Below are positions 7,942 to 16,566 of a stretch of 64,000 nt of DNA, piece after piece (position 1 is the stretch's first letter; every line of letters begins with the position of its first letter). The position numbers and the translations under genes were made by a program. This stretch comes from Flavobacteriales bacterium (GTDB lineage: Bacteria; Bacteroidota; Bacteroidia; Flavobacteriales_F; PHOS-HE28), in the NCBI GenBank assembly GCA_016713865.1, contig JADJOG010000002.1:124001-188000 (forward strand). Direction: 5' to 3'. Below the pieces are notes generated by a model that saw only the letters and a program-made list of their open reading frames with translations, searched no databases and was not told the origin of the DNA.

Positions 7942-9341
7942 TCAGAACGCGTAGTTCACGATGACCTCCATATGGTGCATGTTCACCTTATGTACGGCCT
8001 GTCGCGTGGTGTATTCGACGCCCGGCATGGGCAGCTTCACCATATAAATGAACTGCGCCGCAAGGCCTTTCCAGTTCCGCCGAAGCGATATTGCGCGTTC
8101 AGGTTGGTGCTGGTATGAGGGGAAGGCATACTTGTTCAATCGTGCGGCCGCGATAGGTGGGAGCCAGTACTGACCAGCATCGGCTTGAATGCGCCAGCCG
8201 CTCTTGGTGTGCCAGATGAGGTTGATTGTGGCGGCGTGCACATCGCCGACGCCTTCGTTGCGCTCGCGCGATAGGAACGTGTAGAACGGGTCGCGGCCCC
8301 ATTCGCGCGGCATCAGGTATCGGCCATGCGCGGTGATGCGGGTGTAGTTGGCCTGCCAGCGGAAGCGGCCAAGGTTCATGCGAATTCGGCCGCTGAAGGC
8401 CATCGAAGCATCGGACTGGAAATAGGCGAGGCTGTCCGCGTTGTTGCCGCCATTCATCACGCGGTCTTGTCGTATCGCCATCACGCCGGCCATCCAGCGG
8501 TCGTCGCGCGTGCCACGCTCCACTTGCAGCATGGCCGTATTGAAGGCATTTGCCGTGAGCATTTCCCAACCAGTAACGGTGAGCTTATGCTTCAGCGGAG
8601 CCGTGATGCCTGCCATGGCGATGCCCGGTGAAATGATACGGCCCTTGTAGCGGCTTGGCTTTCCATCAACACCCACGCCCACCGGATACAAGCCGAAAGT
8701 CTGCTCCACGGGATACCACGCGGCGGTGGAGCGCGGCGCCATGCGGTAGATGAAACCGCCTTCGATGCGCAAGCCCTTTTTGCTCTTGTGCGAGCCCCAC
8801 AACCCCTCCGAGAGCCCCGGATGCATGCGGCCATCCTGTGGATTGATGAATGGCGTGATCAATTCCTGGCGGCCGAACACGATGGATGACCGATCGTCGC
8901 GCGTGTGGTAGTTGAGCTGGAAGAGCTGCACGTAGGCGAGTTGGTTGTCGCGGCGCAGGTTCGTGACATCGAAGAGGCCGACCTCGTAGCGGTTGGGCAT
9001 GTTGGTGACCGGGTCAGCGGCCGTGAGGTCAGCGCTCCACAGGTCGAAAGTGTAGCCGCCGGTCATGCGCAGTTGCATGCCGTTCCAACGCAAGGAGGAG
9101 AACCCCAAGGAGCCTCCGAATGCTTGCGCATGGTAGTCGGCAGGAGCGCCATCATTCAGCGTGCCCATGAGGAAGAGGCGGAAGCGCCCTTCCAGGTGCC
9201 ATTGCGGATCGCACCAGGCAAGGGCGCACCTTGTTTCAGCGTATCGCTCGGCGGGATATCGAGCTCCGACTGCTGCGCCGTTGCAGACAAGAAGGCCAGC
9301 GAGAGCACGAGGATGGAAGCAATCCTCCACCGCGCATTCAT
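7942..9341 (-). CDS. OprD-like outer membrane porin (frameshifted near N-terminus)
   Basis: Outer membrane beta-barrel of about 466 residues. The signal peptide (MNARWRIASILVLSLAFLSATAQ) is in one frame and the barrel in the next. One G missing from the run at 9187-9189 explains the break and would join NGTWKG to RFRLFLMGT. The barrel has the alternating aromatic strands and final phenylalanine (VIVNYAF) of outer membrane porins, and segments such as GRQELITPFINPQDGRM resemble OprD-type channels. Inside this operon it may let thiosulfate or related anions reach the periplasmic enzymes. The substrate is inferred from context only. Confidence 0.72.
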
Positions 9342-9388
9342 CACCTTGTTATGCGCCTGTTGCTTCAATGTGCTGGGTGCTCAGCGCT

Positions 9389-9802
9389 TCAGAAACCGGC
9401 CTTGATGTAGCTCCAGCCTTGTTCCTGCCGCTCCACGATGTGGATGATGCCCGCCTTCACGTATCCCGCTTCAGGCAGCACTTTCGAGCGGTCGAGGTTG
9501 CGCTCTTTGATGGTGTTCTCGCATGCCATGAACACGATGCCCTGTGCTGCGAACTCCTTCACCTTGGGCGCTACGATGCTGCGGTCGCTCATCAGCAGGT
9601 CCATGCCAGGGCCGTGGCATACGATCTCGAGCTGCATGGTGGGCGCGGCCTCTTTCATGTTGCGCAGCTGCTTCATCAGGTTCTTGTGTACGAGTGAATC
9701 GCCGCTGGTGAGCTGCATCACGATGCGGTGATGCGTGGGCTTGTCCTGTGCTTGTGCAGTGTAACCGATGAAAAGGGCGAGAAGGAGAAGGAGCTTGTTC
9801 AT
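9389..9802 (-). CDS. Exported DsrE/DsrF-like family protein
   Basis: About 137 residues with a signal peptide (MNKLLLLLALFIGYTAQAQ) followed by a DsrE-fold domain: HRIVMQLTSGDSLVHKNLM, LEIVCHGPGMDLL with a cysteine at the position where DsrE folds often place one, and a second cysteine in IVFMACENTI. DsrE proteins bind or transfer sulfur. Exported versions occur widely in Bacteroidota and are poorly characterised. Its place between the SoxB-like hydrolase and the porin suggests a periplasmic sulfur carrier. The final ends fit a complete domain. Confidence 0.85.
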   Translation of the reverse strand: MNKLLLLLALFIGYTAQAQDKPTHHRIVMQLTSGDSLVHKNLMKQLRNMKEAAPTMQLEIVCHGPGMDLLMSDRSIVAPKVKEFAAQGIVFMACENTIKERNLDRSKVLPEAGYVKAGIIHIVERQEQGWSYIKAGF

Positions 9803-9857
9803 GGTGAGCAAAGCTGGTGCGTTGTATGGTCGAGAATTGTGACGCGCGTCACGTGGC

Positions 9858-11645
9858 TCACCGGAATTCGTAGTCGTAGCCTTCGAGCTGGCTCAGCAGC
9901 GTCTGCGGCGCATCGGTGGCTGTGATGCGGCCTTCGACTTTCGGCGCCACCGGACTGAATTTCCCGAAGTAGTCGCGCAGGATGGTGTGCATGGTGACGC
10001 CAGCGAGTCGAGGGTTGCGCACGTGCTCCATGCGGCAGAGCACATGGTCTGGGTCGCCTTCACGCTCGCAGGCGGCAATGGTGTAATACTTCTCGAGGTC
10101 GATCGGTTTTCCGCCCACCTTGATCCAGTTCACGCGCTTGCCCATGTCGTTGTGCATGGTGAAGTTGGCGGTCATGCCCTTGAAACGCACCACCCATCCA
10201 CCGAAGCGCTTGGCGGGATCCTTGGCGAAGACATTGTGCAGCTCTTTCTCCAGCCAATCCCAGATCTGGCGACCGGTCGCTTCGCCAAACTTCGCATCGC
10301 TATCCACCGGTATCATGCTCCAGAGATGGTCGTTGGTTATCGGGGTTGGCGTCTTGCCATCGGCCACGATCGGCGGGCAGAACCGGAAGCCGTTGCTGAT
10401 GGCGATGTCGGGCTTCAGCTTCCACATGAGCGCATCCGTGATCAAGTTGTCCATGGGGTTCTCGATCACGTAGTAGCGCACCAGCGTGTTCTTGGTGCTG
10501 CCCACCACTTTGCTCAAGTGCTCTTTGTAAGGTGCGCTCACTTCATCCACCAGTGCGAGCATGCCTTTGTTCGCCGGGTATTTCTCCGGGTCCACATCGA
10601 GCAGCTCGTAGTGGCTGTCTTTCACTGCGCCGTTCTCCACCACAACATCGAGGCGCGCGAGGAAGGATCCGAAGGCGCCCGGCTCAACCACCTTGCTGTA
10701 TTGGGCATCAATGGGCTTGCGAACGCGCTCATGCGTATCCGCGCCGAGGATGAGGTCCACGCCATCCACTGCGCTCTTGTTCGCGAGATCCACTTGTTGC
10801 GCAAGGCCCATGTGCGTGACCAGGAAGACCATGGCGCACTGCTCGTAGTCGCGCAGGTGCCGGATGTAGCGCGCCACGTTCTGCTCGGGCTTGGTGAACT
10901 TGATGCCGCAGCTGTATGCGGGCGATTGGCGCTTGGGTGTGAGCGGGTCGTTGTAGCCGATGAAGCCGATCTTGACACCAGCGACGTTCGTGGTCCAGTA
11001 GGGCGGGAAGATGAGCTCGCCTGCCTGTTCGGCGTTGGGGTCCGGCGTGGTTCCGCAATACTCCGCTTGCTTCTCGTGCCACATGTTGGCGCACACCCTG
11101 GCCGCGCGGTAGCCGCCGAGGTCCTTCAGCATGTTCTCCTTGCCGTACACCACCTCCCAATTGCCGGGCAGGATCAGGTCGTAACCGATGCGGTTCATCA
11201 AGGGCACGATGGCGCGCCCTTCGCTCTTCGCAGCCACACCACCTCCTTGGAAGCAGTCGCCGCCATCGATCACCAAGGTGTTCTTCGGATCCTCGGCACG
11301 TAGGGTGTCGATCATCGATTGCAGCACGCCGAAGCCGCCGCGCTTCTTGTACACAGGCTTGCCTTCTTCAAGGAAGAACTCGTCGTGCGTGTGCAGCTGC
11401 GAGTGGATGTCGCTGGTGAAGAGGATGGTGAACTTCTCGGCCTTCCCCGCGCGAAGGGCTGTGGAGCCCACGATCTCGTTGCGGCTTTGCGCATCGCCGA
11501 GCGCGCCCATGGCCACTGTGGGCCCCAAGGTGAGGCCTGCGCCCAAGGCACCTAGCGATTTCAGTGCTTGCCTGCGGCTCACGTTGTAAGTGGCCTCATC
11601 ATGTGCGCCGCACGTGCAGCCAGGAGGGTGGAGGATCTCGCTCAT
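9858..11645 (-). CDS. Tat-exported SoxB-like metallohydrolase (5'-nucleotidase superfamily)
   Basis: 595 residues. The N-terminus has a Tat signal, SRRQALKSLGALGAG (from residue 23). The calcineurin-like metallophosphoesterase domain follows, with the first metal motif TSDIHSQLH (about residues 78-85), IDGGDCFQGG, GNWEVVYG (161-168), THMGLAQQVD and GADTHERV. The C-terminal 5'-nucleotidase domain covers the rest (ISNGFRF, VSAPYKEHL). The tryptophan in GNWE, in place of the GNHE of ordinary nucleotidases, recalls SoxB, which removes sulfate from a carrier-bound sulfane. There is no soxYZ or soxXA nearby, so the substrate is open; a nucleotidase role is the alternative. The upstream TsdA-like gene is 7 bases away. 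Confidence 0.82.
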   Translation of the reverse strand: MSEILHPPGCTCGAHDEATYNVSRRQALKSLGALGAGLTLGPTVAMGALGDAQSRNEIVGSTALRAGKAEKFTILFTSDIHSQLHTHDEFFLEEGKPVYKKRGGFGVLQSMIDTLRAEDPKNTLVIDGGDCFQGGGVAAKSEGRAIVPLMNRIGYDLILPGNWEVVYGKENMLKDLGGYRAARVCANMWHEKQAEYCGTTPDPNAEQAGELIFPPYWTTNVAGVKIGFIGYNDPLTPKRQSPAYSCGIKFTKPEQNVARYIRHLRDYEQCAMVFLVTHMGLAQQVDLANKSAVDGVDLILGADTHERVRKPIDAQYSKVVEPGAFGSFLARLDVVVENGAVKDSHYELLDVDPEKYPANKGMLALVDEVSAPYKEHLSKVVGSTKNTLVRYYVIENPMDNLITDALMWKLKPDIAISNGFRFCPPIVADGKTPTPITNDHLWSMIPVDSDAKFGEATGRQIWDWLEKELHNVFAKDPAKRFGGWVVRFKGMTANFTMHNDMGKRVNWIKVGGKPIDLEKYYTIAACEREGDPDHVLCRMEHVRNPRLAGVTMHTILRDYFGKFSPVAPKVEGRITATDAPQTLLSQLEGYDYEFR

Positions 11646-11652
11646 GCCGTGG

Positions 11653-12791
11653 TCATTTTCTGATTTTCTGAGTTTCCGCTGATCCTCTGATCGCGGCTTC
11701 CGCAATTGGGCCGAATGGCCCGTATTTGTGCTGTTTCTCGGGGAACTGGTCCGCGAACGGCCCGAAGGGATGGTCAACCGGTTTCTTGCTGATGTCTGGC
11801 CAATCGCCGCTGAGGTCTTTCGGTGGCCGCGGCTGTGAGTTCACGTAGGCGGCAACATCCCACGCTTCTTCGTCGCTGAGCTGCGGACTATTCCACGTAA
11901 CGCCCTGCGGCATGTTAGCCTTCACGTATCCAGCGAAGCGGCTCAATCGGTAAAGGCCCGCGCCTTGGTTGTAGCTCTTGTCGCCCCACAGCGGTGGATA
12001 CAGGTGCGTGAGTCCATCGGCCTTCAGCATGCCTTGTCCATCGGCCGCATGGCAGGTCACGCATTTCGCGGCATAGACCGCTTCGCCGCGTTTGGGATCG
12101 GCCGCGCGATCCATGAAGGCCAGCTCCACGATGCCGCTGCCCTTGGGCTTCTCGTTGCGCGCGATGCCTGTGCCCAACCATTCGATGTACGCGAGGATGG
12201 CTTGCATCTCACGCCCGGTGCTGTCGAGCGCAGTACCGTTCAAGCTGCGCTCCACGCAATCGTTCACGCGCTTCACAACGGTCTCATTCGCACCACTGCG
12301 TGCGCGGAACTTCGGATAGGTGCTCCACACCGCGCCGTAGTTGTTGCCCCAAGGCCGCGTGCCCGCATCCAAGTGGCAGTTCTGGCAATTGAGCGCGTTC
12401 GTGTTGCGCATCACCACACCGTTGGGGCCGATGTAGTGCGCGGTGTTCGCGATCAACTCACGGCCGTAGCGGATGAGTTCCTCCTGCGCATCCTCGATGA
12501 AGGTGAGCCTTGCTCGTGTCGGCACCGCTCCAGAGGCTATCAACCGTGAAGGTGGCCACCTGTGGAAGCGGCTCGGGCGCTGCGGCTTTCGGTTTCAAAC
12601 AGGTCTGTCGGCATGAAGAATTGCGCAACCACGACGAGCAGCAGGAACCAGGTGATGCGCTTGCTCCAGCTGAGGCCGCTCTTACGCTGCTGACCGATCC
12701 GTTCCTGCAATGCCGCCAGCGCATCGTCGAGCACGTAGAGCACCACCAGCACCAGAATGGTGGCGAGCAGGACGATCGCAGGGATGAGCAT
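11653..12791 (-). CDS. TsdA-like dihaem cytochrome c with N-terminal membrane helices (two frameshifts)
   Basis: Related to thiosulfate dehydrogenase/tetrathionate reductase TsdA, a periplasmic dihaem cytochrome. The main frame (11653-12543) has haem motifs CQNCH and CVTCH and the TsdA-like stretch YGRELIANTAHYIGP and FRARSG..VKRVNDCVERS. The N-terminus lies in two other frames. One extra base near 12508 and one near 12587 explain this; removal gives FETEAAAPEPL and DTSKLTFIEDA and a continuous protein of about 378 residues. It starts at the ATG at 12791 with two hydrophobic helices (about residues 3-21 and 47-60). The membrane-anchored N-terminus is unusual for TsdA. A separate small protein fused by error is possible but less likely. 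Confidence 0.78.
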
Positions 12792-12800
12792 GGCGGCTCC

Positions 12801-13319
12801 TTAGTGCGGAAGCTTCTCGCGGAAGTAACCGTACACCCATGTGCCGGCCACTGCGCTGATGAAGGTGACGATGATCACGCTGTAGCCCGCGCCGATCTGC
12901 GCGAACAGCGGCCCTGGGCAAGCGCCGGTGATGGCCCAGCCCAAGCCGAAGATGAGCGCGCCGTAGATCTGCCCCTTGTTGAAGGTCTTGGCCGGTATGT
13001 GGATCTCTTCGCCATAGATGGTGCGCGCCTTCGTGCGCCGGATGATCAGTACGCTGATCAAGCCGACCATCACCGCTGTGCCGATACGCCATACGTAATG
13101 GAAGCTCTCGAAGCGGAACATCTCCTGGATGCGGAACCAGCTCACGATCTCGGCCTTCACGAACACGATGCCGAAGAGGATGCCCCAAGCTGCGTACTTG
13201 AAATTGTACCACCACGGATGATTCAGTGTGCTCTCATTCACGCAGATGGCATCCTGCTCACGGGTCTGCAGGTCGGCCAATGCTTCAGCGGAAGGTGCTT
13301 TTGGGAATTCGTTCTGCAT
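12801..13319 (-). CDS. YeeE/YedE family transporter, half-size (PmpB-like)
   Basis: 172-residue integral membrane protein of the YeeE/YedE sulfur transport family. It has about four hydrophobic segments and the conserved cysteine motif GWAITGACPGPLFAQIG, which lines the thiosulfate path in full-length YeeE (TsuA). It pairs with the next upstream gene, which carries the complementary motif. Such paired halves, often called PmpA/PmpB, occur beside BigR-type regulators and MBL persulfide dioxygenases. Likely role: uptake or export of thiosulfate or sulfide-related anions. The transport direction is not shown by sequence. Confidence 0.88.
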   Translation of the reverse strand: MQNEFPKAPSAEALADLQTREQDAICVNESTLNHPWWYNFKYAAWGILFGIVFVKAEIVSWFRIQEMFRFESFHYVWRIGTAVMVGLISVLIIRRTKARTIYGEEIHIPAKTFNKGQIYGALIFGLGWAITGACPGPLFAQIGAGYSVIIVTFISAVAGTWVYGYFREKLPH

Positions 13320-13322
13320 GGC

Positions 13323-13892
13323 TCAGAGGGTAAGGAGGTAGGGGAGGATCAGCCAGGTCATCGCGATGCCGCCGATCATGAACATCATGGTGGCCACCAG
13401 GCTGGGCCATTGCAAACTGCTGAGGCCCATGATGGCGTGGCCGCTGGTGCAGCCACCGGCCCAGCGCGTCCCGAAGCCCACCATGAAGCCGCCGATCACG
13501 AAGAAGATCAGGCCGCGCAGGGTGAAGAGATTGCCCCAACTGAAGATCTCCGAGGGCTGCAACGAGCTGGTGTCGGTGATGCCTTTCTCCGCGAGGTACG
13601 CTGCCGTGGAGTCCGCCAGCACAACAGGCTCTGGGTTGCTCATGAAGTTGGCTGCGATGAATGCTCCTGCAGCGATGCCACCGACGAAGAACAGGTTCCA
13701 GGCCTCCTTCTTCCAATCATACTTGAAGAAGTTGACGTTGGCAGGCATGCACGCCGCGCAGAGGTGTCGCAATGAGCTGCTGATGCCGAAGGTCTTATTG
13801 CCGACGAGTAGCAAGTACGGCACGGTGAGGCCGATGAGGGCGCCAGCGATGTACCAGGACCAGGGTTGTTTGAGTGTTTCGATCATGGTCAT
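13323..13892 (-). CDS. YeeE/YedE family transporter, half-size (PmpA-like)
   Basis: About 189 residues, four to five membrane segments, with the hallmark motif GTRWAGGCTSGHAIMG near the C-terminal third and a second cysteine pair in LRHLCAACMP. It forms the first half of the paired YeeE system, separated from the second half by 3 bases. The ATG at 13892 is chosen; ATG 13886 and a TTG at 13904 are alternatives. It lies directly downstream of the MBL-rhodanese gene. The extra N-terminal cysteines are a feature worth noting for a sulfur transporter. Confidence 0.88.
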   Translation of the reverse strand: MTMIETLKQPWSWYIAGALIGLTVPYLLLVGNKTFGISSSLRHLCAACMPANVNFFKYDWKKEAWNLFFVGGIAAGAFIAANFMSNPEPVVLADSTAAYLAEKGITDTSSLQPSEIFSWGNLFTLRGLIFFVIGGFMVGFGTRWAGGCTSGHAIMGLSSLQWPSLVATMMFMIGGIAMTWLILPYLLTL

Positions 13893-13918
13893 GTGAATCG
13901 TCAAATCGTCTGATCATC

Positions 13919-15334
13919 TCATTTTCTGATCAGCGTGCTGGGGCACACGTAATCCGTGACCTTCACATCCGTCGTCTTGATCGCATTGAATCCGCCGCGC
14001 ACTTCCACCAGATTGTGGTAGCCGCGCGCTTTCAACAGGCTTGCCGCGATCATGCTGCGGTAGCCGCCAGCGCAATGCAAATAGTTCGTTTCGTCCTTAC
14101 TGAAGGCCGCGAGGTTCTGATTGATGAACTGCAAGGAGGCATGCCATGCGCCATCCACGTGCTCGGCCTCGTACTCGCCGTCCTTGCGCACATCCACCAC
14201 GCGGAGCTTGCCCGCGTTGAAGCGCTTGGCGAATTCGGCGGCGTCGATGCGCTCGATGCTGTCCACATCCTTGCCATCAGCCTTCCATGCTTCCACGCCG
14301 CCCTTGAGGTAGCCGAACACGTTGTCGTAGCCAACGCGGGCGAGGCGGGTCACCACTTCATCTTCCATGCCTTCGTCGGTCACGAGCAGTAAGGGCTGCT
14401 TCACGTCGGGTATCATGGCGCCCACCCAAGGAGCGAAGTCGCCTTTGATGCCGATGTTGATGCTGCGCGGGATGAAGGCATCCTTGAAGATCTCGGCGTT
14501 GCGCGTGTCCAGGACCAATGCGCCTTCAGTTTCGGCCACTAGCTCGAATTGATCGGGCGTAAGAGCACGCATGCCGCGCTCCTTCACGCGATCCACGCTT
14601 TCGATCACGCCCTTGTTCATGGCCACGTTCTGTGGGAAGTAGGCAGGTGGCGGCAATAGGCCGTCGGTCACTTCTTTGATGAACTGCTCCTTGCTTGCGG
14701 CCTTCAGTGCATAGTTGTTCTGCTTCTGGTTGCCGAGCGTGTCCCAGGTCTCCTTGCTCATGTTCTTGCCGCAGGCGCTGCCGGCACCATGCGCGGGATA
14801 CACCAGCACATCGTTGGGCAAGGGCATGATCTTGTTGTGCAGGCTCTCGTAGAGGAAACCTGCGAGATCTTCCTGTGTGATGGCTCCCATCTTCTGCGCC
14901 AGGTCCGGACGCCCAACATCGCCGATGAAGAGTGTGTCGCCGGTGAAAATGGCGTGCGGCTTTCCACTCTCATCCTTCAGCAGGTAGGTGGTGCTCTCCA
15001 TGGTGTGGCCGGGCGTATGCATCACGGTGATGGTCACCTTGCCCACGTTCAGCACTTCACCATCGGTGGCGATGTGCGCATCGAACTGTGGATTGGCGTT
15101 GGGTCCGTAAACGATGGGCGCCCCGGTCTTCTTGCTGAGGTCCAAATGGCCGCTCACGAAGTCGGCGTGGAAGTGTGTCTCCAGCACGTACTTGATCGTG
15201 GCGCCGCTCTGCTTCGCGCGCTCCAGGTAGGGTTGTGTTTCGCGCAGCGGATCGATGATCACGGCCTCGCCGTTGCTCTCGATGTAGTAGGCGCCTTGTG
15301 CCAGGCAGCCGGTGTAGATCTGTTCGATTTTCAT
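13919..15334 (-). CDS. CstB-like MBL persulfide dioxygenase with two rhodanese domains
   Basis: 471 residues, cytoplasmic. The N-terminal metallo-beta-lactamase domain has the metal motif THFHADFVSGH (about residues 53-63), GHTMESTTY and FTGDTLFIGDVGRPDL, as in ETHE1-type persulfide dioxygenases. Two rhodanese domains follow. The first lacks a catalytic cysteine (LLVTDEG), so it is a pseudo-rhodanese; the second has an active loop HCAGGYRS with Cys about residue 421. This order matches CstB, which oxidises persulfides to thiosulfate and sulfite. It is encoded after tauE and before the YeeE pair, the classic sulfide-detoxification arrangement. The function is inferred from architecture and context. 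Confidence 0.92.
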   Translation of the reverse strand: MKIEQIYTGCLAQGAYYIESNGEAVIIDPLRETQPYLERAKQSGATIKYVLETHFHADFVSGHLDLSKKTGAPIVYGPNANPQFDAHIATDGEVLNVGKVTITVMHTPGHTMESTTYLLKDESGKPHAIFTGDTLFIGDVGRPDLAQKMGAITQEDLAGFLYESLHNKIMPLPNDVLVYPAHGAGSACGKNMSKETWDTLGNQKQNNYALKAASKEQFIKEVTDGLLPPPAYFPQNVAMNKGVIESVDRVKERGMRALTPDQFELVAETEGALVLDTRNAEIFKDAFIPRSINIGIKGDFAPWVGAMIPDVKQPLLLVTDEGMEDEVVTRLARVGYDNVFGYLKGGVEAWKADGKDVDSIERIDAAEFAKRFNAGKLRVVDVRKDGEYEAEHVDGAWHASLQFINQNLAAFSKDETNYLHCAGGYRSMIAASLLKARGYHNLVEVRGGFNAIKTTDVKVTDYVCPSTLIRK

Positions 15335-15343
15335 GGTGGGTCA

Positions 15344-15360
15344 ACAGGCATCTTGCCTGT
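15344..15360 (-). repeat. Small perfect hairpin between tauE and the MBL-rhodanese gene
   Basis: ACAGGCA, loop of 3, TGCCTGT, a perfect 7-base stem about 10 bases upstream of the MBL-rhodanese start codon. It could tune read-through or mRNA stability within the operon, or be a dispersed intergenic repeat. The 83 bases between the two genes hold nothing else recognisable. Confidence 0.5.
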
Positions 15361-15417
15361 CGTGCTTTTGAGGTGTTGTTGTTCTTGTGATTGTGGGCAG
15401 CGAAACCGACGCTCGTT

Positions 15418-16236
15418 CTATGAAAGTGCCGACAGTTCCCTTCCGATGATGTACACGCCCATCACGAGCACGAACCATCCGAAGGCGGGTTTGAGTTTCT
15501 CGTTGGGGATGCGCTTGCTGAGCATGGTGCCCACGATGATGCCTGCGATGGCCACCGCGCTGAATGCACCTAAGACGCCCCATTCAATGGTCTCACCGCC
15601 TTTCAGGTCGCCGGTGAAACCGATGAGCGATTTAGCGGCGATGATGATGAGGGAAGTGCCCACGGCCTGCTTCATCGGAAGCTTGGCCAATAGCACCAGT
15701 GCGGGGATGATGAGGAAGCCACCACCCGCACCCACCAGGCCGGTGATCGTTCCAACGATGATGCCTTCACCGAGGATCAGTGGGTAATTGAAGGTTGCGG
15801 GTTGATGGTTGCCGTCGGTTGAGGGTTGAGGGTTGCGCGGCTTGCGGATCATGCTGTAAGCGGCGGCCACCATCAGCGAGGCGAAGAGGATGAGCATGCC
15901 CAGGGCTTTGCTCACTGCCGTATCGCCTGCATGAAAGAGCGGATCGGGCAGAGCGGGAACGAGCCAAGCGCGTGTGGCATAAACCGCCAGGATGCTGGGT
16001 ATGCCGAAGACGATGGCCGTGCGCCAGTGGATGTTGCCCATGCGCATGTGGCTGAAGCTTCCGATCAGTGCCGTGAGGCCCACGATGAAGAGCGAGTAGG
16101 CCGTGGCCAGCACTGCATCCACATGAAAGAGGTACACGAGGATGGGCACGGTGAGGATGCTGCCGCCGCCGCCGATGAGGCCGAGCGATAGTCCCATGAC
16201 AATGGCGCCGATGTATCCGATGATCTCCATGCTCAT
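15418..16236 (-). CDS. Sulfite exporter TauE/SafE family protein
   Basis: Integral membrane anion transporter of 272 residues, about eight segments in two homologous halves. The first half has MGLSLGLIGGGGSILTVPIL and the second GTITGLVGAGGGFLIIPAL, the paired glycine-rich motifs of TauE/SafE. The start ATG at 16236 overlaps the arsR stop as ATGA. The cytoplasmic loop between the halves (about residues 132-150, RKPRNPQPSTDGNHQPATF) is encoded by a short repeat of intergenic type, an odd in-frame insertion. Likely role: export of sulfite or related anions made by the MBL-rhodanese enzyme. Confidence 0.92.
   Translation of the reverse strand: MSMEIIGYIGAIVMGLSLGLIGGGGSILTVPILVYLFHVDAVLATAYSLFIVGLTALIGSFSHMRMGNIHWRTAIVFGIPSILAVYATRAWLVPALPDPLFHAGDTAVSKALGMLILFASLMVAAAYSMIRKPRNPQPSTDGNHQPATFNYPLILGEGIIVGTITGLVGAGGGFLIIPALVLLAKLPMKQAVGTSLIIIAAKSLIGFTGDLKGGETIEWGVLGAFSAVAIAGIIVGTMLSKRIPNEKLKPAFGWFVLVMGVYIIGRELSALS
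15785..15841. repeat. Intergenic-type repeat inside tauE coding sequence
   Basis: Imperfect tandem units of GGTTGAGGGT and GGTTGCGGGTTGATGG, matching in style the CAACCCGCAACC repeats at 33366-33402 and 50268-50346. Here it is in frame and encodes the polar loop between the two halves of TauE. Confidence 0.6.
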
Positions 16237-16559
16237 AGGCGTTCGCAGCAGTTCTCGAGGCACGAGACGATCTTCATGAACTCCGGTCGCTCCAAACTCC
16301 AGAAGGTGTACTTGCCGTCTTTCTCGCAGTGCAGCAGCCCGCGGTCGCGCATGAGGGTGAGGTGTTGGCTCAGGATGGCCTGCTCGATGCCCAGCAGCGC
16401 TTGCAGCTCGCGGTTGCACAGGCGCTTCTCCTGACCCAGCGCATCGAGGATGGCCAAGCGCTGCGGGTGCGCGGCCACGCGGAGCAATTCACTCGCTTTG
16501 TTCAGTTTCTCAGCGCCGATCCGCTCGTCGAGGGTGGCTATCTCCGTATGGTGAACCAT
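16233..16559 (-). CDS. ArsR/SmtB-family repressor, probable sulfur-responsive regulator
   Basis: 108-residue winged-helix regulator and first gene of the sulfur operon. It shows HPQRLAILDAL, the recognition helix IEQAILSQHLTLMRDRGLL and the wing CEKDGKYTFWSL. Cysteines lie at about 48, 78, 100, 104 and 105. BigR and SqrR sense persulfides through a cysteine pair, one in the second helix and one in the last; here the C-terminal cysteines fit, but Cys48 is offset from the usual BigR position, so the sensing mode is a hypothesis. A perfect inverted repeat lies 10 bases upstream of the start, so autoregulation of the operon is likely. Confidence 0.9.
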   Translation of the reverse strand: MVHHTEIATLDERIGAEKLNKASELLRVAAHPQRLAILDALGQEKRLCNRELQALLGIEQAILSQHLTLMRDRGLLHCEKDGKYTFWSLERPEFMKIVSCLENCCERL

Positions 16560-16566
16560 TGCGGCA

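Noticed and set aside
9987..11303. Long plus-strand open frame (438 codons) opposite the SoxB-like gene
   Set aside because: Histidine- and valine-rich translation typical of antisense frames in GC-rich DNA; the minus-strand gene has clear motifs.
12510..13775. Long plus-strand open frame (421 codons) over the YeeE genes
   Set aside because: Antisense shadow of well-supported membrane protein genes; no family features.
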